Numbered from the stretch's first letter, positions 35,105 through 46,055 are shown. The stretch: DNA of 64,000 bases from Anodontia alba (GCA_964016985.1 OZ024823.1:134808112-134872111), one strand, 5' to 3'. Numbers and translations are program-made. Notes: generated from the sequence alone by a model not told the origin.

Positions 35105-36262
35105 CTGGCTCTACATGACACAATCATATTTACCTTCAATATTATGCATCGAAAGAAAAAGAAATTAGGAACAAACAATGACAGAACAAACACCACATAT
35201 GAAACCACCGATGCATGGACATAGAAAAACTGCAACAGAGCAGATGAACCGCCTTGAAACTGTCGGTAGAAACACCACTGAAGCCAGAACACAAGAAAAC
35301 CACAGACACACGATAGGCTGGACTACAGACATCGACAAATAGGCGCTAACCCTCTAAAACAGACCGAGGAGCCGTCATGTAGTCTAAGAACCGACCCTCC
35401 TCGTGTTATTAAAGAGGGAAGCAAAGTTATCAACCATAATTGGGTTACCAACCATGTATGCAGTTTGCCGCAGACTATCCATGTTGTAACCTATCTTTTT
35501 GTAGCTGGTGACAATCTTTTGAAATTGAACCGAAAAATTAGCTTTGCCAACAATCATTCCGAATTTATAGTAAGTCGCCATAAAATTCAATTCTGGACAA
35601 ACATTCTTGTAGAAGTGTTTTCAAACCAACGTTATATTTGTATATCAATTCATAATGACGGCGATAAAACTTTAAATGTTTTACATAGTTCCTGATAGCA
35701 GCAACTTCCTTAATTATAGCACTTAATACTATATTTCGATTATTAAAGTCACTAACTTGACTAGATACTCTAGGAAAACAAATTAGCTGAGAAATATATA
35801 GACTATAAAATGTAGAACAAGGGCTATTTCGATTCAAAAATGGAAAATTTACAATATTAAATCCAAAGTCTTCTCGTTTGTCATAAATTTTAGTGGAGCT
35901 TATTTAATTAGATTTTGATAACTTTAAAGCTTGAAACGGTGCTTTGATGTCATAAGTTTTACTTAATTGTAATTCTTTTGGATACATTATATCAACCATT
36001 TGTTCAAAATAATCATTATCATTAATTAGTAAGTCATCCAACTATCGAGACGTTGAATTAAGTGCTTCAATAACATTTGTCTGATTTTTATGATAAAGGG
36101 ACAGCATAAAGTCTCTTTCGTAACAAAACAGCAATAGCTCTGCAATACGGAGTTACAATTTATAATCATAAGTATACCAATAATTACGATTTGTTGGTAG
36201 AATTTAGTACTAACGCGAGTATAGATATGAATAGTATTTAACAAAGATCGTTCATACAAAGA
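35105..36262 (-). mobile_element. Old Penelope-like fragment in tandem block 3
   Basis: Same fragment and same ends relative to the flanking exons as in blocks 1 and 2 (MNRNSPCSTFYSLYISQLIC, YNMDSLRQTAYMVGNPIMVD). The shared ends show that the insertion came before the block duplications. Confidence 0.85.
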
Positions 36263-36284
36263 AAATCCCCTCTTGACACATTAC

Positions 36285-36398
36285 CTGTCTGACAGTTAGT
36301 TCCACTCCATTCTGGAATACAACTACACTGGTAACTACCCTCTGTGTTGCTACAGTTACCACTATGCAAACAAGGCGAGTACAAACACTCATCAACAT
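36285..36398 (-). CDS. EGF exon 13, B type (tandem block)
   Basis: 114-nt exon, acceptor TTGCAG, donor GTAATG. DVDECLYSPCLHSGNC, then CSNTEGSYQCSCIPEWSG and TNCQTG. Protein identical to the B exon at 26515-26628, which indicates recent duplication. POGLUT2/3 consensus present. Confidence 0.93.
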
Positions 36399-36863
36399 CT
36401 GCAATTGAATATTACAATACTCATTTTATAATAAAAATGCTTCTGACGGCAGATTGGCGAAACCATTTAATTTCAAATACACGCACATACGCACTCGTAC
36501 AAACACGCACAGACACACATGCAAGCTCAAACGAATATATAGAAAGGTTTTCTGATCACCATTACAATAGCTTGGCTTAGGTGCAACAGCGGCTGTAAAA
36601 TGTTCTCCGATCTTCATTATGGGGCAGTTTGTATGTTTTGGTTCTCTGAGGTTGTGTTTCATTGTTGTAAACATTTTTAAAAATTGATTACACACATAAA
36701 TCTGAACCTGTATTCCTTCCGTTTTCGCCTTATATGTAATAATGTGTCTATCGGTCTTTCAAATGACTTCTTATAAAATGTGTAAATAAATTTGTTTCCA
36801 AAATGTCTACTTCATTTTCTATTTTCTATCATTACCTCTGAATTTCATTGTGAGGACAACGCC

Positions 36864-36908
36864 GAGGCCACTGATGATGCCTCAACGGCCTGAGCTAGCT
36901 AGTCTGGA
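36864..36908 (+). ncRNA. Degraded hammerhead-like motif, intron copy 4
   Basis: 'gccactgatgatgcctcaac' then 'ggcctgagctagctagtctg', ending 15 nt before the Naiad insertion at 36924. CUGAUGA and GUC are present; UGAGC replaces GAAAC. Confidence 0.45.
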
Positions 36909-37479
36909 CGACACGTTGAAACCAAAAAAAGGTAAGAGAAAAGTCCAGGGAGTGCCATAATCACAAACCACAGCCCTTCCCAGACCCAAAGAGGAAGAGG
37001 AAACCGACAAATCCAAACAAGCACAAATCGAACAAACGTACGAAAAGCACTAAGATTATCTCTCTCTTCCCCAAGCGAGGAAATCGCAATACTAAAAGGA
37101 CTAAAAAACACAAGAACAAAATGACACATGGAAAGACAAACAACAAATCGCCTCGTAGAATAAACAACAAAGCAACAAAGAGTAAGACTAACACCGGGAC
37201 CACCGCCTTAGAACGGTCAGTAGAGTAAACCAGCGGGGGGTTTAAAGCACTTTTACAGCTAGCTAACTTCACCCTGGGTCCCGATGCTACTCTTATTACA
37301 GAAACACATAAACATTCGGTTCGCATAAAGGCTCCCAACTCAGTCAATGCATCAAAGCGAAAACACAAAAATCAAATTAATCACTATAATAAACAAAGAC
37401 GAGTACTCATGGCTAATTCTACTGTATGCCAGAGTAAATGAAAACCAATAGTAGAACCACGGCGGGCCAAGCCAAAGAC

Positions 37480-37535
37480 ATATCGTCAAGCCCCAACCCA
37501 CTGGTTAAACTTTTACGAAGAGGCCGTCATTGGGT
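37480..37535 (-). promoter_or_regulatory. Candidate SECIS element, second copy
   Basis: AUGA (+ strand 37527-37530), CGGCCUCUUCGU, AAAA, then a return strand ending GGGGCU and UGAC (37485-37488). It lies about 28 nt after the UAA stop at 37558, the expected place for a SECIS. The core is unchanged relative to the copy at 30745-30796, while the 5' arm differs by U/C at one site. Confidence 0.62.
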
Positions 37536-37557
37536 CTGAGGCCCGAACCGCCGTCGT

Positions 37558-38394
37558 TTAATTAAAGAGTGAAGCATGGCCATCAACAATGATTGGGTTG
37601 ACAACTAGGCATGCAGTCTGCCGCATAATATCCAGGCTATAGCCAATTCTTTTATAACGGTTAATAAGTTTTCTGAATTGCTCCGAAAAGTTAGATTTAC
37701 CAACAATTTTTCTAAATCTGTACACTAAGTCACCGTAAAATTCGGGTTCCGATATACCTTGTTGCAGAAGTGTTTTCAGACTGACGCTATATTTTTCTAA
37801 CAAGGCACTGTGTCTGCGATAAAAATTCGAAAACGCCTTACGAAGTTTAAAATAACGATAGCCCTGCCTAAGAAGTTTGGCAGTAAGGGCTTTATTACGG
37901 TAGTTAAAGTCATTAAGATTTGAAGAAGCTCTGGCGAATCTAATAAGTTGAGATATGTATACCCCATATGAGGTACGCCGGGGGACATCGCCATCCAGAA
38001 AAGGGAAATTGACTATATCAAAATCAAAATCGTCTCGTTTATCATAAATTTTGGTGGAAACCGTACCATTAGAAATACATAGATTCAAATCCAAAAAAGG
38101 TGCCTCGGTATCGGAAGAATTTGCTCTATTTAACTGGAGTTCCGTAGGGTATATCCGGAGTTCCGTAGGGTATATCCGGTCCACCATTGGATCAAAGTAA
38201 ATATTGTCAATATTTAATAAATCATCAAGGTATCTTGAAGTTGAATTGAAAGCCTCAATAATGTCAGCCTGACTTTCACGTGAGAGAGACTTCATGAAAT
38301 CTCTCTCATAACAAAAAAGAAACAAATCTGCAACAAGAGGAGCACATTTAGTTCCCATCGGAGTACCAATAGTTTGCCTATAAAGTTTAGTTAC
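37558..38394 (-). pseudogene. Naiad RT C-terminal half, open frame
   Basis: Encodes RT with PMGTKCAPLVADL, RYLDDLLNID, DTEAPFLDLNL and a basic thumb-like end (EPEFYGDLVYRFRKIVGKSN ... DIMRQTACLVVNP). It has no in-frame stop before UAA, so this young copy is intact where it overlaps the longer element and shows the latter's 5- and 12-nt deletions. No promoter or endonuclease part remains. Confidence 0.85.
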
Positions 38395-38766
38395 AAATCT
38401 ATTTCTTACCTTCTTGCTTGTGATCATTGATCCTGATATGGCTAAATTTCTAGAAATTGTTTGTTTATTGTATGCCATTATATGTCTAGTTACAGCTTGA
38501 TATCATGCAGATGATTTATTACATGCAAGTATAAGGTGCCATTTGCTTTGGCATTGTTGTTTTTCTCATCTCTTTGCATTTTGTGCTTTATGACAGTGTT
38601 TTTTTGTGTAGATGCATTTATAGTTTAGACATGGAAAGAAGATATTCGTAAAATATGTTATGAATAATTAAACCGTATTAGGTCCATATATAATCTTAAT
38701 ATAATCTTTATTATATACTATTTCAGACAAACCACATGTTCCATGTATGAAGAAGAATCTAATTAC

Positions 38767-38880
38767 CTGTTTGACAGTTATCTCCCGACCATCCTTCCTG
38801 ACAACTACAGTTATAACCTCCGTCTAAGTTGTTGCATACACCATCGTGTAAACAGGGGAACGTGAGACATTCATCTACAT
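38767..38880 (-). CDS. EGF exon 12, A type (tandem block 4)
   Basis: 114-nt exon, acceptor TTTCAG, donor GTAATT. DVDECLTFPCLHDGVC, then CNNLDGGYNCSCQEGWSG and DNCQTG. The common GSY is GGY here. A degraded remnant of the block's dead retroelement follows at 38905-39315. Confidence 0.92.
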
Positions 38881-38904
38881 CTGAAAATAGTAAAACAACA
38901 CTTG

Positions 38905-39320
38905 TTCTGCATGAGACAATCATGTTTACCTTAAATATCATGCATCGAAAGAAGAAGATATTAGGAACAAACAATGACAGAACAAACGCCACATATGAAA
39001 ACATCGATGCACGAACAAAGAATAGCTGCAACATAGCAGACGAACCGTCTTAGAGCGGTCAGTAGAAACACTTTGGTCATAACACAAGAAAACCACAAAC
39101 AGGAACACGATAGGCCAAATCACAGATATGGACAGTGAGGCGCCAATACTCTGAAACAGACTGAGGAAGGAATCGTCATTAAGTCTGAAGACCGACTTAC
39201 CGTCGTGCATTTGAAGACGGTAGCAAATTTATCAACCATAATTTGAGTAGACATGGCTGCAATTTGTCTCAGAATATCCATGTCGCAATTATTCTTTGTA
39301 GTGACAAAGTACAACCTTCT
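38905..39320 (-). mobile_element. Degraded remnant of the same fragment, block 4
   Basis: Only the 3' part remains (CDMDILRQIA ... IMVDKFATVFK), followed by the same post-ORF sequence 'aatgacga...cctcagtctgtttcag'. More diverged and shortened than the other three copies. Confidence 0.7.
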
Positions 39321-39904
39321 TTATGCTTCGAAGTCAGGACAGTAACATGAGACACTTTGGAACAAAATACTTCTACAGAAGAACAGTTCACAGTTCCACG
39401 TTGAAATAAAACATACATAAACATGAACGGCAAGACTATCCTCGATAGGTCAGTAGCATGACTTGAAGGGTTTTGCTTAAATTGAGTTTATATCAGAGAA
39501 CTGTTTTTATACTTTTGAATACAAGCAATGTGACCTTGAAGTGCAAAATATAAAGGAAAAATCTAACATTTCTGCTGCTCGCATATGATTTAATATTATC
39601 AACATTGTCTTTATATTAGTTTCTTACTTGCCGTAGAAGCTTAAATATTTCTAAAGTTCATTTTTACTTGTGGCAAAATTATCAGCATTTATGTTATGGA
39701 TTCAGATTTCTCCGGCTTATTATATGCAGTCTGATGTTCTGGTCCCGTATAATTAAATTATCATTTTTTAATGTTTTGAACGATTTCAGCAATATTGTTC
39801 TTCTATAAGCCGATCTGAGATACAAACTGTTGATGATCATTTAAACTTACAGTCGCAACTATTAAAACAGTGTCGATACATAAAATATCCTTTTAACACA
39901 TTAC

Positions 39905-40018
39905 CTGTCTCGCAATAGGTTCCAGACCATTCTGGTATACAACTACATTGGTAGCTACCGTCTGTGTTGCTACAGTTACCGCTATGCAAACAAGGAGAGT
40001 TTAGACACTCATCAATGT
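39905..40018 (-). CDS. EGF exon 11, B type
   Basis: 114-nt exon, acceptor TTTCAG, donor GTAATG. DIDECLNSPCLHSGNC, then CSNTDGSYQCSCIPEWSG and TYCETG. POGLUT2/3 consensus present. A long (AC)n tract lies about 150 nt upstream in the gene (40168-40248). Confidence 0.92.
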
Positions 40019-40165
40019 CTGAAATTAAATATAAAATATTCTGAAAGTGGGGAATCTTTGGAAACAATCGACGCGAGCTTCGACTGACTCCGGTTTTACC
40101 GGTTTAATAATGGCAGAGTTCATTTCGAAAAGAACATGGAAGCTGCTTCTAATGGCAGAAAGGTC

Positions 40166-40167
<2 letters not shown>

Positions 40168-40248
<81 letters not shown>
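40168..40248. repeat. (AC)n microsatellite, about 40 units
   Basis: Longest simple repeat in the window, in the intron between EGF exons 10 and 11. Frames of poly-Cys/Val or Thr/His across it are artefacts. Confidence 0.97.
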
Positions 40249-40250
<2 letters not shown>

Positions 40251-40694
40251 TATAAAGGTTGCCCTTGAAAACAAAGAACACATAAGTAGTTGTGGTTATG
40301 GTACCGGAACCATAAATCAATCTCATAAATCCGTAAACGAATGACGAATCAGAATGTTCAGACCAACAGAACATGGACCCCAGAATAAAGGGTGTAACGT
40401 TGTGGCGATCGTTCGAATAATTAACGAAAATCGGGGTCTCGGTTTTATTGAGACTTCAAATAACAACAACATTCTAGTATTTCTCAGGGCTGCATATGGA
40501 AATTAATTCTACAGATGGTAGCGAGTGTTCAGGAACCATTCTTTTATCTCCTTTATCTTCTTTAGTGCAACTAAAATGCAGACCAGTGCGAATACAGATT
40601 TTAATCCGCATCAAATATATGACATTAACTACTGCGTTGATATTATTTATTCGATCCTACATAAAATAATTTCGATATAATCTATTCTATCTAA

Positions 40695-41160
40695 AATAAA
40701 AGTCAAAAAAGATTGCCTTTGGAAACAAAGAACACACAAAATCACGAATATCGGAGACTCGGCTACTGACTCTCTTCATATGCAACACTGTAGTTTGCGA
40801 GGCTACATACGTCCCGTTAGCGCCGGCTTAAGCGATTTTCGATTTTCAAAATAACCAGGATGGGCTCAGTGATCCCAAAGGAAATAAAATATCACTTGCA
40901 CTATGATGATGTACGGGGAGACTTTTTACAGCCACCACAGGCACAACATCAGCTACAGTAGAGCAAAATAAAAGTCAAAAAGGATTGCCTTTGGAAATAA
41001 AAAAAAACACAAAATCACGAAAATCGGAGACTCGGTTTGATTGTCTTTTCATATGTAACACTGTAGTTTGCGAGGCTGCATACGCTCCCTAGCGCCGGCT
41101 TAAGCGGTATTTGATTTTCAAAATAACCAGGATGGGCACAATGATCCCAAAGGAAATAAA
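40695..41160. repeat. Two tandem copies of the 'gattgcctttggaaa' repeat
   Basis: Copies at 40695-40905 and 40975-41160, both with 'caaaatcacgaaaatcggag', 'gtagtttgcgaggctgcata' and 'caaaataaccaggatgggc'. Between them lies 'gtacggggagactttttaca'. Confidence 0.8.
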
Positions 41161-41222
41161 ATATAAACTTCTGCCACCAAAATGCTTGTGGCGATCGCTC
41201 GAATAACTGCAGCTACGATTAC

Positions 41223-41336
41223 CTGTTTGACAGTTATATCCTGACCATCCAGCCTGACAACTGCAATTATAGCTCCCATCAACGTTGTTACATATACCAT
41301 CATGTAAACAGGGGAACGTGAGACACTCATCGACAT
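41223..41336 (-). CDS. EGF exon 10, A type
   Basis: 114-nt exon, acceptor TTTTAG, donor GTAATC. DVDECLTFPCLHDGIC, then [18 protein letters not shown] and YNCQTG. EOGT consensus present. The surrounding introns carry two copies of a dispersed repeat and a GATC hairpin. Confidence 0.92.
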
Positions 41337-41402
41337 CTAAAATGCGAAGGTAAAACAACAATGACTGCTTAACCCTTGTCCTGCTGAATCCGGATATACT
41401 CT

Positions 41403-41478
41403 GCATTTGAAAACAGTGTAGATCCAGATCAGTTGGATTCTGAAGAAGCCAACTGATCTGGATCTGCATTGTTTGTCA
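41403..41478. repeat. GATC-type foldback
   Basis: 'gaaaacagtgtagatccaga' ... 'gatctggatctgcattgttt' with loop 'ggattctgaagaagcc'. Confidence 0.82.
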
Positions 41479-41479
41479 T

Positions 41480-43340
41480 TCAGTATTTGAATTTGTATCA
41501 ACAACTTGGATCAAGTAAACTGACTGGGTGAAAATTAGAAGTAGATGTGGCATCTTAATTTATTCAGCATGACAATGGTTAAGAGACTAAAGTATTTAAC
41601 TCTAGTATTGGGATCTCTTTGCCAGACTGCTCTCTTTGGGGCTTCTTTTCATGATTTCTCCTGTTCATATTTGTTGTGTTTAGTAGATCCTGTCCGGCAT
41701 TGTAACCACCTTGTTGGGGAAGAAGGGCTGGTTGCTTTGCTGTTTTTGATTTGTTGCTTGAGCACTGTTTGTCTCGGTTTGTTTGCTCTTTCTCTTGCTG
41801 TCTTTGGTAGTCCATGATCTGTGATTGTATCTATTCCTTGATATCTTCTATACTATTGTATATTTGTTCTTTGTGGCTGCACGATGTGAGGCTTTTTTCG
41901 TGATGTCCTGTACGTTGTCTTATTGTTGTTTTTGATGGACCCTGTCTTGCACTGTGATCACCTTGTTGAGGAAAAAGGGACTGGTTGCTTTTGTGTGTGT
42001 GTGTGTGTGTGGTGGTGGTGGAGGGGGCGGGGGGTCGGGGTGTTCTGCTTGCCATGGTCTGTGTTATCTTCCTCTTAGTTTCATTGGTAAGGTATGTACT
42101 GCAACTATAGCTATTTCTGGCCTTTTTCGTGTTATGTTCTGTTCATTGTCTAATTGTTGTGTTTGTTGGATCCTGCCTATCACTGTGATCACCTTGCTGG
42201 GAGAGAGGGAGCTGGCTTCTCTGCTTTTCCTTGGTTTGTGGCTTTGCGGACCGAACATATATTAATAATTTCCCAGTCAGCATTCTACATAAATCTACAG
42301 CGGGTCGTTATCAGTCCGTAGGGTAGGTGACGGGCCGATAACGGCCCGCTGTAGATTTATAAAAAATGCCATCTGGGTTGGAATTTTATCAGAATTAAGG
42401 GCGATGTTTCGCGCGAGTAAAAACTAGTTTAAGCACCCCCCCACACACACCCACCTTCCCCGACTCCTTTAGTAGTTTTCCTATTGACCGCTCCAAGGCG
42501 ATTCCTCTGTTGCAGTTCTTCTATGTTTGTGCGTCTGTAATTTCATATGTAGCGTTCGTGGTGTCCTCATTTGTTCCTCTTCTATCCTTCTTTTGGTAAC
42601 TCGGGAGGGCAGTGCTTCGTAAAATGCCTTTATCGGGTATCGTCACTTATATTTTAGTTTACTGTCTGTTATAGTCTGTTTGCTCTGCCGGCTACAGCCA
42701 TTATTAGACGATGTTTTGTGATTCTGGTTGTTGCTGTGCATCTTCTATACTATTTTCCGATCCAGTAAAATTAGTGCGAAACCCCACCTCCCAGTGTTTT
42801 TTCTGCTGCCTGTTGCAAGGTATTTCCTATATCGTAGTACTCCTTTGTTTGTATTTCGGTTCTTGCAGCTGTGCCTTTGGGTCTTGACGTTATTTGTTCT
42901 TCATCTCTTCCTCTTTTGTCGCCTCGTGAAGACAGTGCTTTGTGATTGTTGACTTTCTTGGATAACTCGATTTGGTTTGACAAACAAGAACATAGAGCTT
43001 TGACAGAATATATCCATTCTGAACTACTGAAAAAAAAACTTTCAATAATTATATTCTTAGAAGCACGGGAAATTAAAAGCTTGACAGAATGTGACCGTTG
43101 TGTCTGGACTACGGAAATAAAAAGGCAAAACCTGGTTTTTGTTTATTGGAATGCACAGGAAATCCAAAGTCTGACAGCTTCACGTAAACAGCTGCCTAAA
43201 AGTTTGTGTTTGATATGCCTTTAGGCTGATCTGAGGTACACATTATTTACGATCATGTAATTTACGATCATGATAAAAAATAAAACGCGCATTCACTACT
43301 TACACACTTAAGCACTTTCTCCAGTAAAAGACACGCTTGG
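41480..43340. other. Intron between EGF exons 9 and 10
   Basis: Three diverged repeats of 'tgttctgttcattgtctaat' / 'cactgtgatcaccttgttg' text (about 41680, 41950, 42180), a GT/GGT/G-rich tract (41990-42035), an inverted-repeat element (42275-42380) and a Penelope-end-related repeat (42460-42650). No exon found. Confidence 0.6.
42275..42380. repeat. Short inverted-repeat element
   Basis: 'cagtcagcattctacataaa' / 'tagatttataaaaaatgcc', inner 'gatcggcccgct'-like arms ('cagcgggtcgttatcag' and 'gataacggcccgctg'). Same family as 5545-5640. Confidence 0.8.
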
Positions 43341-43348
43341 CATATTAC

Positions 43349-43462
43349 CTGTCTGACAGTTTGTTCCAGTCCATTCTGGGATACAACTGCATTGATAGCT
43401 ACCGTCTGTATTGCTACAGTTGCCGCTATGCAAACAAGGAGAGGCAAGACACTCATCAACGT
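43349..43462 (-). CDS. EGF exon 9, B type
   Basis: 114-nt exon, acceptor TTTCAG, donor GTAATA. DVDECLASPCLHSGNC, then CSNTDGSYQCSCIPEWTG and TNCQTG. POGLUT2/3 consensus present. Second of two adjacent B exons. Confidence 0.92.
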
Positions 43463-43564
43463 CTGAAATTGAATATTATGTCATTTTAAGATGGACGGGT
43501 TGGTTTTATTTCTGAAGGAATGAAAAAGTACTTATGATAATGGCATATAGCAAATGCATTTAAC

Positions 43565-43672
43565 AAGCGGGCGCATGACGTTTATACAACATCATGTCAA
43601 CGTCGGTGGCGTCATGACGTTGCATCGACGTTGAAACGACGTTGTCTTAATGTTGCGCGCCCGCTGGGTATT
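43565..43672. repeat. ACGTTG palindromic element
   Basis: 'agcgggcgcatgacg' and 'ttgcgcgcccgctggg' as ends, with 'caacgtcggtggcgtcatga' and several 'cgttgc/aacgtc' arms inside. Sisters at 44143-44243 and 49432-49568. Confidence 0.75.
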
Positions 43673-43983
43673 TTCCCCTCAAAGTCTATCTATTCCCCAT
43701 AAACTGTCATTTTCATTGTTTAGGTACACAGTAATAAGGAACTTTATAATAAATATATAGCCTGTCAGTTTCACATGATGTGTTTTATTACTAATTTCAT
43801 CCAAATACCCTTATTTGAGGGGTTCTTGAATTTGGGAACGATATTGATCTGAAAGTCCAGACTTAAGGTTTTTTAAAAGTATGAAAAACCAACAACAAAA
43901 AAAACAACAACAAAAAACAATTGCATAATGATTTTTAAAATAAACTACACCAGCGACTATTTGATAGTTTCATAAAACCCTAC

Positions 43984-44097
43984 CTGCCTGACAGTTATTT
44001 CCAGTCCACTCTAAGGAACAAGTACATTTATAGCTACCCTCTGTGTTGCTACAGTTGCCGTTGTGTAGGCAAGGGGAGGTGAGGCACTCATCAATGT
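43984..44097 (-). CDS. EGF exon 8, B type
   Basis: 114-nt exon, acceptor TTTCAG, donor GTAGGG. DIDECLTSPCLHNGNC, then CSNTEGSYKCTCSLEWTG and NNCQAG. POGLUT2/3 consensus present. The next exon downstream, only about 520 nt away, is also B type, which breaks the A/B alternation. Confidence 0.92.
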
Positions 44098-44142
44098 CTG
44101 AAATCGCATAACAACATAAATGGGCCGCATCAAGCGAAACAG

Positions 44143-44243
44143 TCCCAGCAAACACACAACGTAGCAACAACATCGTTACAACGTCGCTGCAACATCGTGA
44201 AGTTGCAGCGACGTTGTAACGACGTTGTGTGTTTGCTTGGATG
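44143..44243. repeat. ACGTTG palindromic element
   Basis: 'cccagcaaacacacaacgt' ... 'acgttgtgtgtttgcttgg', inner arms 'gttacaacgtcgctgcaac' and complement. Near-perfect palindrome of 100 nt, just upstream of EGF exon 8. Confidence 0.85.
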
Positions 44244-44514
44244 CCTTCGAACATGCGCAAAATGCGCAGATTCAGATCATCCTGTGCATGCTCTCCACTG
44301 ATACATTCTGTAGTACCCAATGATTCTAATAGCGGACAGTTTAGGCCCTGAATAGACTGTGTGGATACACAGGCTGATCTAAGCCTTCGCTGTTCGCATA
44401 TGCCCAAAGACAAGTTTTTGCATGGCGCTGCCCGAATAACTCATAGAGCATCCAAATTTCTTTTTTTCTTAAGTATAAACTATTTCTAAGAGGAAGATGC
44501 ATTCAGCAATTTTA

Positions 44515-44539
44515 ACACACACACCCACCCACCCACCCA

Positions 44540-44572
<33 letters not shown>
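44515..44572. repeat. (ACCC)n/(AC)n microsatellite
   Basis: CCCA-type units grading into AC. Confidence 0.92.
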
Positions 44573-44575
<3 letters not shown>

Positions 44576-44579
44576 TTTG

Positions 44580-45560
44580 AAACAGCATTCAATAATTCTT
44601 TTTTGATACATACAAAACAGGATTACCGGGATTCAACTGGTGGTTTTCTTTTGCTCCAGTATTTCAGTGGTTTTGTTTGACATCCCAGAGATCTCCAGGT
44701 GTCCAGGTTTCTGTTGAATCCTTATCCTTGCTTCATTATAAGTTTCCAACGTACTTCACCGTAGTGCAGATTATATTTTCATTTCCTTACGGATCACTGT
44801 TTGTGGTATCTTTGAAAATGGAGTTCTGCTCATGTATACACTAGAGGGTGTCAGCAGTGTTGCAAACTTTATTTTCGCTTATGAAGATTCTCAATAAAAC
44901 CGAAACTCCCATTTTCTATCTATAAAGTGTTCTTTGTTTCCAAAGGCAATCTTTTTGACTTTTATTTAATTGTGGTTTATTTGTTGCCTGTAATGATTCC
45001 CGGATGAGTTAAAGACCTCCACGTGGACCAAACAGCTATATGTTTATACCACAATGGAAGCTAAGGACTAGGGTTGGGATATCGTTAAGCTAGCTTAGGT
45101 CACCCCCAGTCATTTATTACTGGCTGTTCCGATGCGGAACTTTCATTGTGGGACTTTTTGTTATATGTTCTGTAGTGTTTCACTTACATTTTTTTTTTAA
45201 CAATCATGTAAGTTTAAGATATATTCAGTAAGTTTGGGTAACAGAGTTGCGGCCTTTCAGGGAAAGGGCTGCCAACTGTGCTTGCCATCTGTTCTATTTT
45301 GTGGCTGTTTAATAGTATTTGTCTTTCTTTCCCTTGGATGTTGAGAACTTGATGTGGATCTGACTGTATCAGTTCCTGAGTTCACTTATATAATTTGTAC
45401 TATATGCTCCTTTATGTTTAAATGGAACTTGTTCAGTCTATCCAACCAATTTTGATAAACAAAAACGTGTTAAATGGTTATTTTCAGAAATCTTAGCAAT
45501 AATCTTCTTTGATACATTATTACAATACTTTAGCTACGGTTTTATTTTTCTAAGAGAAAG
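44580..45560. other. Intron sequence with a reverse dispersed repeat
   Basis: 44815-44975 is the 'gattgcctttggaaac' repeat in reverse orientation. The remainder has no recognised feature. Confidence 0.55.
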
Positions 45561-45561
45561 A

Positions 45562-45932
45562 GCATCGGGATCCAGGGTGAAGTTGGCTAGCTGTAAAAGT
45601 GCTTTAAACCCCGCCCGCCCCACCCCCGGTGGTTTATTCTACTGACCGTTCTAAGGCGGTGGTCCCGGTGTTAGTCTTACTCTTTGTTGCTTTGTGGTTT
45701 ATTCTACGAGACAATTTGTTTTATGTCTTACCTTGTGTCATTTTGTTCTTCTGTTTTCCAGTCCTTTTAGCATTGCGATTACCTCGCTTTGGGAAGAGAG
45801 AGCTAATCTAAGAGCTGTTCGTACGTTTGTTTGATTTGTGCTTGCTTGGATTTGTCGGTTTCCTCTTCCACTTGGTGTCTGGGAAGGGCTGCGGTTTGTG
45901 ATTGTGGCACTCCCTGGACACTTTTCTCTTAT
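45562..45932 (+). mobile_element. Truncated Naiad terminal repeat, plus strand
   Basis: From 'agcatcgggatccagggtga' to 'tccctggacacttttctctt', followed directly by a TA/GA simple tract. Diverged; the internal frame is interrupted. Confidence 0.78.
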
Positions 45933-45962
45933 ATATATAGAGAGAAATATGAAATACCGCTG

Positions 45963-46055
45963 GGCTGAGTGAGGTTTGAACCCACGCCGACTTCGACTTC
46001 AGCACCTAGCACTTCAGAGTCAGAAGACATAACCACTGCACCACTACGCTTGTTA
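45963..46055 (-). repeat. tRNA-like sequence (SINE head or tRNA pseudogene)
   Basis: Minus strand: 'tagtggtgcagtggttat' (box A-like) and 'gggttcaaacctc' (box B-like) 55 nt apart, with a long variable-arm-like stretch as in Leu/Ser tRNAs. The anticodon loop lacks the expected T33, so it is not called a functional tRNA. Confidence 0.6.

Larger units (their letters stand above)
36924..38398 (-). mobile_element. 5'-truncated Naiad copy
   Basis: Contains the terminal repeat, 3' UTR and an open frame from the RT middle (TKLYRQTIGTPMGTKCAPL) through RYLDD to VDGHASLFN and stop UAA at 37558. Left junction follows host 'cacgttgaaacca' (36923); right junction lies within 'aaatct' (38394-38400), which is shared by element and host. 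Uninterrupted host sequence is at about 27190 (ttgaaaccaaatctatttct). A tandem 20-nt repeat (gagttccgtagggtatatcc) sits at about 38140-38180. Confidence 0.88.
24151..38766 (-). repeat. Tandem blocks of about 2.4 kb carrying one A and one B EGF exon
   Basis: Spacing of A exons (25199, 27587, 34971, 38767) becomes about 2.39, 2.66 and 2.33 kb after removing the two Naiad insertions. Introns are alignable throughout: (AC)n, hammerhead-like motif, 'tttctattttctatcattac', dead Penelope fragment and its flanks recur in the same order. Confidence 0.88.

Noticed and set aside
40025..40374. Poly Cys-Val and Thr-His open frames
   Set aside because: Translation of the (AC)n microsatellite.
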